Assembly: GCA_963783105.1 (NCBI GenBank)
Contig: CAWAMI010000002.1
Span: 310,001 to 374,000 of the forward strand
DNA from: JAVEDQ01 sp963783105
GTDB lineage: Bacteria; Actinomycetota; Actinomycetes; Frankiales; Frankiaceae
Length of the DNA: 64,000 nt
Direction of reading: 5' to 3'
Positions 16,302-24,236 of this stretch are shown here, piece by piece; within the stretch, counting starts at the first letter, position 1; each line of letters begins with the position of its first letter. The translations under genes were made by a program, and so were the position numbers. The notes below the pieces were generated by a model that saw only the letters and a list, made by a program, of their open reading frames with translations, made no database searches and was not told the origin of the DNA.

Positions 16302-17237
16302 ATGGCCCGCTCCGGCGCGACTCCCGAGCCCGAGGCGGACGAGTCGTTCCCCATCGAGGAACTGGCCCGTCGCACGGGCATGACCGTGCGCACCCTCCGC
16401 GCCTACCAGTCGCGCAAGCTCCTGCCGGCGCCCGAGGTGCGCTCGCGCATGGGGTACTACTCGGCCCGGCACGTCTCGCGGGTCGAGCTGGTGAAGGACC
16501 TGCAGGCCGAGGGCTTCAAGCTCGACACCATCGTCCGGATGCTGGACAACACCGGCGACTCCGACGCCGAGATCCTGCAGTTCAGCCGGACCGTCAAATC
16601 GCTGTTCGGCGAGTCCGAGCCGCAGATCGTCGACGTCAAGGAGCTCAACGAGCGCTTCCCCTCACCGGGTCACGAGGAGGAGTTGCTCAGCCGGGCCGAG
16701 AAGCTGGGCCTGCTGCGCAAGCTCGACGACGCCCGGTACGAGGAGCTCGCCCCGCGCGTGCTGCACGCCGGCCAGGAGGCGATGTCGTCGCTGAACGTCG
16801 ACGCTCGCCGCGCCATGAAGCTGGTCGAGCAGCTGCGCCGACACGCAGACGGGGTCGCCAAGCTCTACCTCGAGCTCTACATCGAGCGGGTCTGGAAGCC
16901 CTTCGCCGATGCGGGGCAGCCCGAGGAGCAGTGGCCCGCGGTGCAGGCGGCGCTCGAGCGTCTACGCGGCATCGCCGAGGAGGCGCTGCTCGGGGTGTTC
17001 GATCTCGCCATGGCACAGCGGATCGACGAGACCTTCGGCCGCGAGTTCAGCCGGATGACCCCGTCGGGCCGCTCGAGGCCCGACAAGCCGCGGGACCGGT
17101 CGCGCGGCGGTTCGCAGGCAAAGGCCAATGGCGAGGCGAGGGACGGCGGCACGAGCGCGTCCGGGGTCGGGGACGAGACGGGACCGACCACGTCGTCCGG
17201 CTCGTCGGGCAAGCACTCCGGCTCCAAGCGGAGCTGA
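16302..17237 (+). CDS. MerR-family transcriptional regulator
   Basis: 311 aa. The N-terminal winged helix-turn-helix covers residues about 14-80 (FPIEELARRTGMTVRTLRAYQSRKLL, then GYYSARHVSRVELVKDLQAEGF). The middle is all-helical with no obvious metal-binding cysteines, so a small-molecule effector or protein partner is more likely than a metal. The last about 55 residues are low-complexity Ser/Gly/Lys/Arg. It is transcribed away from the unknown membrane-protein operon and is followed by an inverted-repeat element. Confidence 0.85.
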   Translation: MARSGATPEPEADESFPIEELARRTGMTVRTLRAYQSRKLLPAPEVRSRMGYYSARHVSRVELVKDLQAEGFKLDTIVRMLDNTGDSDAEILQFSRTVKSLFGESEPQIVDVKELNERFPSPGHEEELLSRAEKLGLLRKLDDARYEELAPRVLHAGQEAMSSLNVDARRAMKLVEQLRRHADGVAKLYLELYIERVWKPFADAGQPEEQWPAVQAALERLRGIAEEALLGVFDLAMAQRIDETFGREFSRMTPSGRSRPDKPRDRSRGGSQAKANGEARDGGTSASGVGDETGPTTSSGSSGKHSGSKRS

Positions 17238-17256
17238 TCCGCCGCGCGCCCGCGGC

Positions 17257-17345
17257 GCAAGATCGTCGGCAACGCGGTCGATCGACACGCCGCCGGCCGA
17301 CGGGCGACACGCCGTGTGGCGATCTTCCACGTTGCTGGTGATGTT
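17257..17345. repeat. Intergenic inverted-repeat element, copy 1
   Basis: This segment between the convergent MerR and 17354-17824 genes resembles 34441-34530. Shared blocks in order are CAAGATCGT..GCAAC, GATCGACAC.CC, a GC centre, then TTCC.CGTTG..GGTGAT.TTCG. The two ends are imperfect inverted copies of each other (AAGATCG..GCAAC against GTTGCTGGTGAT). Inside are GATCGACACG and its near-complement around GGCGATC. The position suggests a bidirectional terminator or a dispersed palindromic repeat. Confidence 0.6.
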
Positions 17346-17353
17346 CGCGCGGG

Positions 17354-17824
17354 TCAGCCGTCGGCTCGTCGGCGCGTAGCGACCAGTGCCGCCACCGCAC
17401 CGAGGACCACGGCGGCTGCGAGGCCGATGAGCACCCGCTGTCGCGAGCCGCGCAGCCGCGCCAGGGCGACGGGGCGGACGGCCCGCACCCGTCCGAGGTT
17501 CACCCGCGCGCTGCCGGTGGCCAGGCGGCCGACGAGCGACGGCGGCACGTCGCCGAGCGACGCGATCCGACCCTGCGGGCCGGTGACCTCCATCGCCAGG
17601 CCGGACTCCGCCAGCAGGCCGGCGAGCGCCGGCACGAGCTCCGCGCCGAGCTCGGGAACGCCGGTAGCGGCGTCCCACACGGTCACGGCATCGTCGGTGA
17701 CCACCCGAACGGTCGACCCCGCCGCCTCGATCCGGCCCCGCACGGGGCCGGATCCGACGTCGACGGAGAACTCGACGTCGGCGTCAATGTGCAGGGCCGG
17801 CCGGTCGGGCCGCTGGTCGGTCAG
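17354..17824 (-). CDS. Unknown protein with C-terminal membrane anchor
   Basis: 156 aa if translation starts at the CTG at 17824, which overlaps the TGA of the upstream gene as CTGA. The next upstream in-frame choice, GTG at 17881, would give 175 aa with 19 unnatural-looking extra residues. From the CTG the protein reads TDQRPDRPALHIDADVEFSVDVG, then alternating strands, and ends with one membrane span (VLIGLAAAVVLGAVAALVA) followed by TRRRADG. I do not recognise the family. Its coupling to the 83-aa gene suggests a joint role. Confidence 0.6.
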   Translation of the reverse strand: MTDQRPDRPALHIDADVEFSVDVGSGPVRGRIEAAGSTVRVVTDDAVTVWDAATGVPELGAELVPALAGLLAESGLAMEVTGPQGRIASLGDVPPSLVGRLATGSARVNLGRVRAVRPVALARLRGSRQRVLIGLAAAVVLGAVAALVATRRRADG

Positions 17825-18072
17825 GACCGCCCCGAGTCGCGGTCGGTCGTCGTGATGCGCAGCGTGCCGTTCAGCCGCCACACCGCCCGCGGGGCCTCGC
17901 TGCCGGTGTCCCGCGGGACCTCGACGAACATGTCGACGAACTCGTAGTTGATCGCGGCGCCCTTGCCCGTGAGGTAGGACCACATCTCCTTGCCGAGATC
18001 GGTCCAGTCGACGGCGTCGTTGCCCTTGATCCCGTTGCTGGTGCTGTTCGCAACGCTGGTGTCGGCAGCCAT
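17821..18072 (-). CDS. Small conserved-looking protein, unknown function
   Basis: 83 aa from the ATG at 18072, with AAGGAG 6-7 bases upstream. The sequence is soluble and compact: a Ser/Asn-rich start, then DWTDLGKEMWSYLTGKGAAI and NYEFVDMFVEVPRD, ending with strands RAVWRLNGTLRITTTD. No catalytic motif or membrane span is seen. It is followed by the membrane-anchored gene with a 4-base overlap and preceded, 82 bp away, by the VLRF1 gene. Confidence 0.7.
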   Translation of the reverse strand: MAADTSVANSTSNGIKGNDAVDWTDLGKEMWSYLTGKGAAINYEFVDMFVEVPRDTGSEAPRAVWRLNGTLRITTTDRDSGRS

Positions 18073-18154
18073 GGGAGCTCCTTCGCTCTGGGGGTGCTGT
18101 CGACGTCCACCTACCCGGCTACGGCGAGTCAACGCCAGTTGACCGGGTTTTGCA

Positions 18155-18796
18155 TCACCCTCTTTCGCGGTCGAGGACCGCGATCGAAACGGACCGGAAC
18201 TGCGCCGGCGTCCGCTCGAGAACGGTGCGGCGAGGATCCGGCACCTCGAGCAACCTCCCGACGACCAGCGGCCGGAGCGGCGCGAGCCGAACGTCGGCGA
18301 GCACCGCGTCGACGGCGGGCCGGGAGCCCCCCAGGACGACCGCGTCGAGACCTCCGGCCTCGGGCACCAGGACGCGCGCGGCCACCTCCGCCGCGGCCGC
18401 GAACGCCGCCCGCCCCTGGGCCTCCCGCCGCCGGGCGAACCGCTGCTGCGACCACCCGCCTGCGGCCGAACGGCCCTGCACGTGCCGGGAGCCGACCTTC
18501 GACGCCAGCAGCCGGTTCCCGAGGAAGACCCCCGCCGCGTGCCCACCGAGCCGGACCAGCAGCACGCCGACGCGCCGCTCGCGCAGGACGTGCTCGACAA
18601 GGTCGGACCCCGACGCCAGCGGTGGGAAGGGCACCTCGCAGCGGGCCTGCGACCCGTCCGCCGCCGTGAAGGTGACCGCGTCCCGCCCGGCGTCCTGCCG
18701 CAGCGGGCCGTGCCGCTCGGCGAAGCGCGCCAGCCACGGCTCGAGGCGCTCCGCCGCGACGACGATCCGCCGCGGACCGGCCGCGTCTGCGGTCAG
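18155..18796 (-). CDS. Actinobacterial VLRF1-type peptidyl-tRNA release factor (Vms1/eRF1-like)
   Basis: 213 aa if started at the CTG at 18796. The core KVGSRHVQGRSAAGGWSQ is followed at once by QRFARRR: this is the signature of the Vms1-like release-factor-1 domain, whose conserved Gln lies in the GGWSQQR loop. The domain cleaves peptidyl-tRNA on stalled large ribosomal subunits. Upstream of the GTG at 18634 the frame continues with plausible residues (PRRIVVAAERLEPWLARFAERHG) but contains no ATG, GTG or TTG. The CTG at 18796 overlaps the sirtuin TGA as CTGA, so initiation is probably coupled. Confidence 0.82.
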   Translation of the reverse strand: MTADAAGPRRIVVAAERLEPWLARFAERHGPLRQDAGRDAVTFTAADGSQARCEVPFPPLASGSDLVEHVLRERRVGVLLVRLGGHAAGVFLGNRLLASKVGSRHVQGRSAAGGWSQQRFARRREAQGRAAFAAAAEVAARVLVPEAGGLDAVVLGGSRPAVDAVLADVRLAPLRPLVVGRLLEVPDPRRTVLERTPAQFRSVSIAVLDRERG

Positions 18797-19674
18797 GCCG
18801 GAATCCCGGTCGACGTGCCGGCCAGCCGGTCCCCCACGAGTCCGGCGAGATCCGTCAGTGCCGAGCCGAGCGGCAGGTCGAGGCGGAGGTCGGCCTTCGC
18901 GTCACCGCGGGTGACCCCTGCGTTGACGATCGCGATCGGGATGCCGAGCTTCGCGGCCCGCAGCACGAAGCGGTACCCGGACATGACCGTGAGGGAGGAG
19001 CCGAGCACGAGCAGTGCGCCGGCCTCGTCGACGAGATCGAAGCACCGCTCCACGCGGGCCGCCGGCACCGTTTCGCCGAAGTAGACGACGTCCGGCTTGA
19101 GCATGCCGCCGCAGGCGAGGCAGTCGACGGTGCGGAAGCCGTCGAGCTGCTCCTCCGGGATGCTGACGTCGCCGTCCGGGTTGATCCGGGTCGCCTCCGC
19201 CTCCCAGGCGGGGTTGGCCTCGGTGAGGCGTCGGTCGAGCTCCGAACGGCCGGACAGCCGGCCGCAGCTCAGGCAGATGACCCGGTCGAGGTTGCCGTGC
19301 AGCTCGACGACGTCGGTCGCCCCCGCTGCGGTGTGCAGGCCGTCGACGTTCTGGGTGATGACCCCACGCAGCGTGCCGAAAGCCTGCAGCCGGGCCACCG
19401 AACGGTGGCCGGCGTTGGGCCGGGCGCGGGCGATGAGATGCCAGCCGAGGTGGCTGCGGGCCCAGTAACGGCGCCGCGCGACGGGGTCGCGCGTGAAGGT
19501 CTGGAAGGTCATGGGCGAGGCGGACCGCTGCGCCCCCGTCGGCCCGCGGTAGTCCGGGATGCCGGACTCGGTCGAGATGCCCGCGCCGGACAGGACCACC
19601 ACGTCGCCGTCGGCGACGAGCTCGGCGAGCTCAGCCAGCCGCCCGGCCCGCGGTCGGGCCTGCTCTGGGTCCAC
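18793..19674 (-). CDS. NAD-dependent protein deacylase, sirtuin
   Basis: 293 aa, GTG start at 19674 after GGAGAGGT. Sirtuin motifs in order: GAGISTESGIPDYR (NAD binding), TQNVDGLH, the catalytic His in ELHGN, zinc ligands CLSC and CLAC, then GSSLTV and IVNAG. The family removes acetyl or longer acyl groups from lysines using NAD. All catalytic and zinc residues are present. It is upstream of and overlapping the VLRF1 gene, so the two are made together. Confidence 0.93.
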   Translation of the reverse strand: MDPEQARPRAGRLAELAELVADGDVVVLSGAGISTESGIPDYRGPTGAQRSASPMTFQTFTRDPVARRRYWARSHLGWHLIARARPNAGHRSVARLQAFGTLRGVITQNVDGLHTAAGATDVVELHGNLDRVICLSCGRLSGRSELDRRLTEANPAWEAEATRINPDGDVSIPEEQLDGFRTVDCLACGGMLKPDVVYFGETVPAARVERCFDLVDEAGALLVLGSSLTVMSGYRFVLRAAKLGIPIAIVNAGVTRGDAKADLRLDLPLGSALTDLAGLVGDRLAGTSTGIPA

Positions 19675-19743
19675 CTCTCCATGCTGCCACCGTCCGCGGG
19701 TCGCGAAGGCCCGTCGCTATCCGGCGCATGGAAGGCTGGGCCC

Positions 19744-20283
19744 ATGACTCGCTGCACCGTGCTGCTGCGGGGCGTCAACGTCGGGAAGCACAACCGCATC
19801 GCCATGGCCGACCTGCGGCGCCTCCTGGGCGCCCTCGACGGGGTCGCCGACGTCGCGACGCTGCTGCAGAGCGGCAACGCCGCCCTGACCGCGGACGACC
19901 CGACCGGCCTGGCCGAGCGCGTGGAACGGACGCTCGCCGAGGACCACGGGCTCCCCGTCCGTGTGGTCGTCCGCACCGCCGAGCAGGTGGAGGCGGTCAT
20001 CGCCGCCAACCCGTTCCCGGAGCGCGCCGCGGCGTCGCCGAAGATGCTGCACGTCGCGTTCACGGAGAAGCCGACCGACCCGGCCGTGGTCGAGGCCTTC
20101 GGCTACCGGCACGGGAGCGACGAGATCGCGATCGGCCCCGACCCCCTGCGCGATCTCTACCTGTCGTACGAGACGACGTCCTTCGACTCCCCGATCAACA
20201 AGGTGTTGACCAAGCTCGACGGAGTCGCCACCACCCGCAACTGGAACACCGTGCTCAAGCTGCGGGAGATGCTGGGCGGCTAG
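19744..20283 (+). CDS. DUF1697 family protein
   Basis: 179 aa. It starts TRCTVLLRGVNVGKHNRIAMADLR and contains LLQSGNAAL and TRNWNTVLKL, the hallmarks of DUF1697 (YyaA-like). The biochemical function is unknown. The start is supported by the family N-terminus. It is divergent from the sirtuin by 69 bp. Its TAG stop overlaps the coxG stop as the palindrome CTAG (20280-20283). Confidence 0.9.
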   Translation: MTRCTVLLRGVNVGKHNRIAMADLRRLLGALDGVADVATLLQSGNAALTADDPTGLAERVERTLAEDHGLPVRVVVRTAEQVEAVIAANPFPERAAASPKMLHVAFTEKPTDPAVVEAFGYRHGSDEIAIGPDPLRDLYLSYETTSFDSPINKVLTKLDGVATTRNWNTVLKLREMLGG

Positions 20284-21134
20284 CGGCGGCGCAACACCCG
20301 GATCAGCAGCAGCAGGACGACGACGCCCGCCACGACAGGGACGAGTCGCTTGGCCACGGGCATGCCCGCGGTACCCAGGAGGTCGATCGCCTCCGCCTGC
20401 TGCGGTCGCGGCCTCGGGGGCTCGGACCGGCTCGCCGGCGCCGCCGGGGCGGTGGCCGAACCGCCCGCCCCCGCCGCCGCGGTCGCGGGCAGCGGCGTGG
20501 CGGGTGCCGGCGCGGGCTGCTGCGGCGCACCCGACGGCGCCACCGGGGGCGCCGCCGGAGCCTCGGGCGTCGCGCCCACGGAGGAGACGGCCGGTTCGGT
20601 CGCGGGAGCGGGCGCGGCCTCCGGCTCCGCCGTCGAGGGCTCCGCGGCGGCCTCGGCCGCCGCGGCGGCTTCGGCCGCGCCGGCCGAGCCGCTGGCCACC
20701 TCGTCGGCGAGGCACCGGGCGAACTGGTCGATCAGCTTCCCGCTGACGTCGGCCATCACCCCGCGGCCGAACTGCGCCGGCTTGCCCGTGACGGCGAGGT
20801 CGGTGGTCAACAACACCTTGGTGGAGTCGTCCCCCTCGGCCTGCATCGACGCCAGCACCGTCGCCTTGGCGGTGCCGCTGCCGCGGGTCTCCTTGCCGCT
20901 GGCCTCGATGAGCATGGAGTGGGCCGACTCGTCCTTCTCGGCGAAGCTGGCCTTGCCGGAGTAGGTGAGCATGATCGGCCCGACCTTCACCTTCACCCGG
21001 CCGGTGAACGAGTCGCCGTCGACCGAGTCGAGCGTCGCGCCCGGCATGCAGGGGGCGATGCGCTCGACGTCCTGCAGCACCTGCCACGCCTGGTCCACGG
21101 GCACCGGGACGGTGAACGAGTTCTCCAGCTTCAT
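20280..21134 (-). CDS. coxG: CoxG-like SRPBCC protein with C-terminal membrane anchor
   Basis: 284 aa. Residues 1-145 are a CoxG domain (MKLENSFTVPVPVDQAWQVL, then MPGATLDSVDGD, GKPAQFGRGVMADVSGKLIDQFA). A long Ala/Pro/Glu-rich linker (about 150-250) leads to one C-terminal span (LVPVVAGVVVLLLLIRVL). In the Oligotropha system CoxG recruits CO dehydrogenase to the cytoplasmic membrane, and the anchor here fits that role. It is last in the cox operon and starts in a 4-base ATGA overlap with the mobA-like gene. Confidence 0.88.
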   Translation of the reverse strand: MKLENSFTVPVPVDQAWQVLQDVERIAPCMPGATLDSVDGDSFTGRVKVKVGPIMLTYSGKASFAEKDESAHSMLIEASGKETRGSGTAKATVLASMQAEGDDSTKVLLTTDLAVTGKPAQFGRGVMADVSGKLIDQFARCLADEVASGSAGAAEAAAAAEAAAEPSTAEPEAAPAPATEPAVSSVGATPEAPAAPPVAPSGAPQQPAPAPATPLPATAAAGAGGSATAPAAPASRSEPPRPRPQQAEAIDLLGTAGMPVAKRLVPVVAGVVVLLLLIRVLRRR

Positions 21135-21817
21135 CTCAGCTCCTCCTCGGCCCGAGCGCTCGCCAGGGCATCGAAATCTTCGGGGGTGTCGAGGTCCAGC
21201 GGGTCGCCGATGTCGCTGCACTCGACGAGCACGATCTGCTCCGGATGGTCGCGCCGGACCTCGCGCAGCCACAGCCGCGCGCCCTCGTCGCCCTCGACGT
21301 TGGCCGCCACGTCCGGCCAGACCCGGCGGTCGAGCAGGACGGGGTTGCGCGGCTCCCCGTCGTAGGCGGCGATGACCGCCGGGCCGGCGCCGTGCCGCCA
21401 GGCGTCGGTCAGCCGGCGCACCACCTCGGGCGGGATCGCGGGTTGGTCGACGAGGCTCACGACGACCGCGCCGACGGGGTCGTCCGCGTCGGCGTCCGCC
21501 AGGCCTCCGAGCCCTACCCGGAGCGAACCGGCCTGGCCCTCCGCCCAGTTGGGGTTGTCGAGGATGTGGGCATCGGACAGCTCCGCCCGGCGCCGCACCT
21601 CGTCGGCGGCGGCACCGAGGACGACCACCACCGGCTCGCACCCCGCCTGCCGCAGGACGTCGGCCCCGCGCTCCACCAGCAGGCGACCGTCCAGCTCGAC
21701 GAGCGCCTTGGGACGACCCATGCGGCGACCGCCTCCGGCCGCGAGCAGCAGCCCCGCGCACGCCGGGCCGCCGGTCTCCACGTCGCCGCCGGTCTCCACC
21801 TGATCAGTCGGCGTCAC
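21131..21817 (-). CDS. MobA/MocA-like molybdenum cofactor nucleotidyltransferase
   Basis: 228 aa, GTG start at 21817 overlapping the xdhC stop. The nucleotide-binding loop LLLAAGGGRRMGRPKALVEL is near the N-terminus, then SLVDQPAIPPEVV (metal-binding DxP region) and GDEGARLWLREV. The family transfers CMP or GMP to molybdopterin. MocA-type enzymes make the cytosine dinucleotide cofactor used by CO dehydrogenase and related hydroxylases, which fits the operon. The exact nucleotide cannot be read from the sequence. Confidence 0.88.
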   Translation of the reverse strand: MTPTDQVETGGDVETGGPACAGLLLAAGGGRRMGRPKALVELDGRLLVERGADVLRQAGCEPVVVVLGAAADEVRRRAELSDAHILDNPNWAEGQAGSLRVGLGGLADADADDPVGAVVVSLVDQPAIPPEVVRRLTDAWRHGAGPAVIAAYDGEPRNPVLLDRRVWPDVAANVEGDEGARLWLREVRRDHPEQIVLVECSDIGDPLDLDTPEDFDALASARAEEELR

Positions 21818-23028
21818 GACGGCATCGGGCGCAGGGCGTCGGGACGGATACCGAGGCGGGCCTCGTGTTCAGCACCGAGGCGGGCCTCGTGTTCAGCACC
21901 GAGGCGAGCCTCGTGCTCAGCACTGTGGATGCGGCCGGACGTCTCCGCCAGCGGCTGCCCGGTCCCGCCCCAGCGGCGGGAGATGACCTCGGCGAGGATC
22001 GACACCGCCGTCTCCTCCGGGCTGCGGGCACCGATGTCGAGCCCGATCGGCGACGCCAGCCGGCCGATCTCGTCCTCGGTCAGGCCCGCCTCGCGCAGTC
22101 GGGCCAGCCGGTCGGCGTGGGTGCGCCGGCTGCCCATCGCGCCGATGTAAGCCGCGGGGCGCCGCAGCGCCACCTCGAGGAGCGGCACGTCGAACTTCGG
22201 GTCGTGGGTGAGCACGCAGATGACGGTGCGGGCGTCGGTCGGGGTCCGCTCGAGGAACCGGTGCGGCCACTCGCAGACGACCTCGTGGGCCTCGGGGAAC
22301 CGCTTCCGGGTGGCGAACACCGGCCGGGCGTCGCAGACCGTCACGAAGTAGCCGAGGAAGACGCCGAGGCGGGCGACGGCGCCGGCGAAGTCGATGGCGC
22401 CGAACACGAGCAGCCGCGGCGGCGGGGTGAAGCTCTGCATGAACACCGCGACGTCGTCGAGCCGTCGTTCGCCGGACGGCCCGTAGTGCCGGGTCCCGGT
22501 GGCGCCCTGCTCGAGCATGCCCCGGGCGTCGTCGACGACCGCGACGTCGAGACCCTCGACGCCGAGGCTGCCCTCGATCCGGTCCCGCCAGACCGCGATC
22601 GTCGTGCCGACCCCGCCCGGTCCCGCTGCCGGTTCCCCGCCGACGATGGTGGCGGTGACCACCGGCTCCCCGCTCGCGATCGAGGCGAGCACGGCGGGGA
22701 ACTGCTCGCGTGCCGGCTGCACCAGCACGTCGAGGATGCCGCCGCAGGTGAGGCCGACGGCGAACGCGTCCTCGTCGCTGATGCCGTAGGTCTCCAGCAC
22801 CGCCGCGCCGCTGGCGAGGACCTCGCGCGCGGACTCGTACACCGCGCCCTCGACGCAGCCGCCCGAGACACTGCCGATCACCTCGCCGTCGGCGCTGACG
22901 GCCATCGCGGCGCCGGGGTCCCGCGGGGCGCTCCCGCGGACCCCGACGACCGTGGCCAGCGCGTAGGGGGTGCCGCTGTTCGACCAGGCCTGGAGCTTCT
23001 CCCGGATGTCACGCATCGCAGTTCTCAC
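21814..23028 (-). CDS. XdhC/CoxF family cofactor-insertion factor
   Basis: 404 aa, GTG start at 23028 in a GTGA overlap with coxE; an ATG at 23016 is an alternative. It has the XdhC/CoxI N-terminal domain (RGSAPRDPGAAMAV, GSVSGGCVEGAV, GLTCGGILDVLVQP) and the C-terminal Rossmann domain (RLLVFGAIDFAGAVARLG, ALRRPAAYIGAMGSRRT, SPIGLDIGARSPEE). Such proteins bind and sulfurate the molybdenum cofactor and hand it to the apoenzyme. The C-terminus ends with three copies of AEHEARLG, outside the conserved fold. Confidence 0.9.
   Translation of the reverse strand: MRTAMRDIREKLQAWSNSGTPYALATVVGVRGSAPRDPGAAMAVSADGEVIGSVSGGCVEGAVYESAREVLASGAAVLETYGISDEDAFAVGLTCGGILDVLVQPAREQFPAVLASIASGEPVVTATIVGGEPAAGPGGVGTTIAVWRDRIEGSLGVEGLDVAVVDDARGMLEQGATGTRHYGPSGERRLDDVAVFMQSFTPPPRLLVFGAIDFAGAVARLGVFLGYFVTVCDARPVFATRKRFPEAHEVVCEWPHRFLERTPTDARTVICVLTHDPKFDVPLLEVALRRPAAYIGAMGSRRTHADRLARLREAGLTEDEIGRLASPIGLDIGARSPEETAVSILAEVISRRWGGTGQPLAETSGRIHSAEHEARLGAEHEARLGAEHEARLGIRPDALRPMPS
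21852..21923. repeat. 24 bp coding tandem repeat (AEHEARLG x3)
   Basis: Three 24 bp units starting CGAGGCGGGCCTCGTG at 21852, 21876 and 21900. The last has three changes. They encode the C-terminal octapeptide repeat of the XdhC protein. Confidence 0.9.
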
Positions 23029-24236
23029 GCATGCTGCACCTCTGGCTTGCCTGCTCGTCGTGCCCCCGCGACGACCGCCGCGAGCCGTTCGAGGGCGGCA
23101 AGGCTGTGACCCTCGACGAAGTCGTCAACGTGTGGGAGGGCGGCTGCCATCCCGGCCGCGAGCGGCGCGTATCCGGATCGCGCCTTGAGCGGGTTCGCCC
23201 AGACGACGCGATGGGCGAGCCGGTGCAGCCGTGCCATCTGCACGCCGAGTTCGGTCGCGTCGCCGCGCTCCCAGCCGTCGGAGAGGATCACGACGACGGC
23301 ACCGCGCGCCATCCCGCGCTGTCCCCACCGGTCGAGGAACTCGGCGAGCAGGTCGCCGAGCCGGGTGCCGCCGCTCCAGTCCGGGATCGCCGCGGACGCG
23401 GCGCGCATCGCCTCGTCCGGGTCGCGGTGTCCCAGCTCAACCGTGATGCGGGTGAGCCGGGTGCCGACCGTGAAGACCTCGACCGCACGACCGGCCCCAC
23501 GCCCGGAACCGCCCGCGGCGTGCGCGAAGCGCAGCAGCGCGTCGCTGTAGGGGGCCATCGATCCGCTGACGTCGACGAGCAGCACCACCCGCCGCGGCCG
23601 CTCGGAGCGACGGTGCCGACGTAGTTCGTCCAGTTCGCCGCCGTGCCGGAGCATCAGCCGCGCCGTCCGCGCACGATCGACGGTCCCGCGCGGCGCCGGG
23701 CTGAGCCGTCGGCTGCGCCGGACCTCGCCGGGCAGCCGGAAGGCGGCGAGCAGGGTGTAGAGATCGGTGCGCTCCGCCGAGTCCAACTCGGCGACGTCGC
23801 GGGACCGCAGCTGCTCGGTGCGGCTGGCGACGGCGCTCGCCACCTCCGGCTCGTCCTCGTCGGTCGGGTCGTCGTCCCCGTCCCCGCGATCGTCCGGAGG
23901 CAGGGCCACCCGCAGGGGCTGCAGCTTCGGCACCACCGGCCGCCGCACCAGGGAATTCGGCCGGTCCCCGAAGTAGGCCGCGAACACCCGGTCGTAGCGG
24001 GCGAGGTCGTCGGGGTCGCTGCACAGGGTCAGCCGGCCGGACCAGTAGACGTCCGCGCGCCGGGCGGCGTCGAGCTGTGCGAGCGCGTCGGCCATCGAGT
24101 GCACCCGGTCGGGCGAGGCGTCGACGCCCGCGGCCCGCAGTGTCCGGGCGAGGCCGACGAGGACGTCCGGCACGTCGTAACCAGTTCCGTAGCCGGCGGC
24201 CTCTGCGGACCGGCCGGAGCGGAGGCGGTCAGGCAC
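23025..24236 (-). CDS. coxE: CoxE-like VWA domain protein
   Basis: 403 aa from the GTG at 24236, which lies 8 bases inside the end of coxD. A DUF58-like N-terminal half precedes a von Willebrand factor A domain whose MIDAS motif is intact: DVSGSMAPYS, then GTRL and ILSDGWERGD. CoxE works with the MoxR-type ATPase CoxD in activating the molybdenum-copper site of CO dehydrogenase in Oligotropha. The pairing and order are the same here. Confidence 0.9.
   Translation of the reverse strand: MPDRLRSGRSAEAAGYGTGYDVPDVLVGLARTLRAAGVDASPDRVHSMADALAQLDAARRADVYWSGRLTLCSDPDDLARYDRVFAAYFGDRPNSLVRRPVVPKLQPLRVALPPDDRGDGDDDPTDEDEPEVASAVASRTEQLRSRDVAELDSAERTDLYTLLAAFRLPGEVRRSRRLSPAPRGTVDRARTARLMLRHGGELDELRRHRRSERPRRVVLLVDVSGSMAPYSDALLRFAHAAGGSGRGAGRAVEVFTVGTRLTRITVELGHRDPDEAMRAASAAIPDWSGGTRLGDLLAEFLDRWGQRGMARGAVVVILSDGWERGDATELGVQMARLHRLAHRVVWANPLKARSGYAPLAAGMAAALPHVDDFVEGHSLAALERLAAVVAGARRAGKPEVQHA

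Noticed and set aside
21852..21923. Possible CRISPR-like array
   Set aside because: The 24 bp units are directly adjacent with no spacers and lie in frame inside xdhC.
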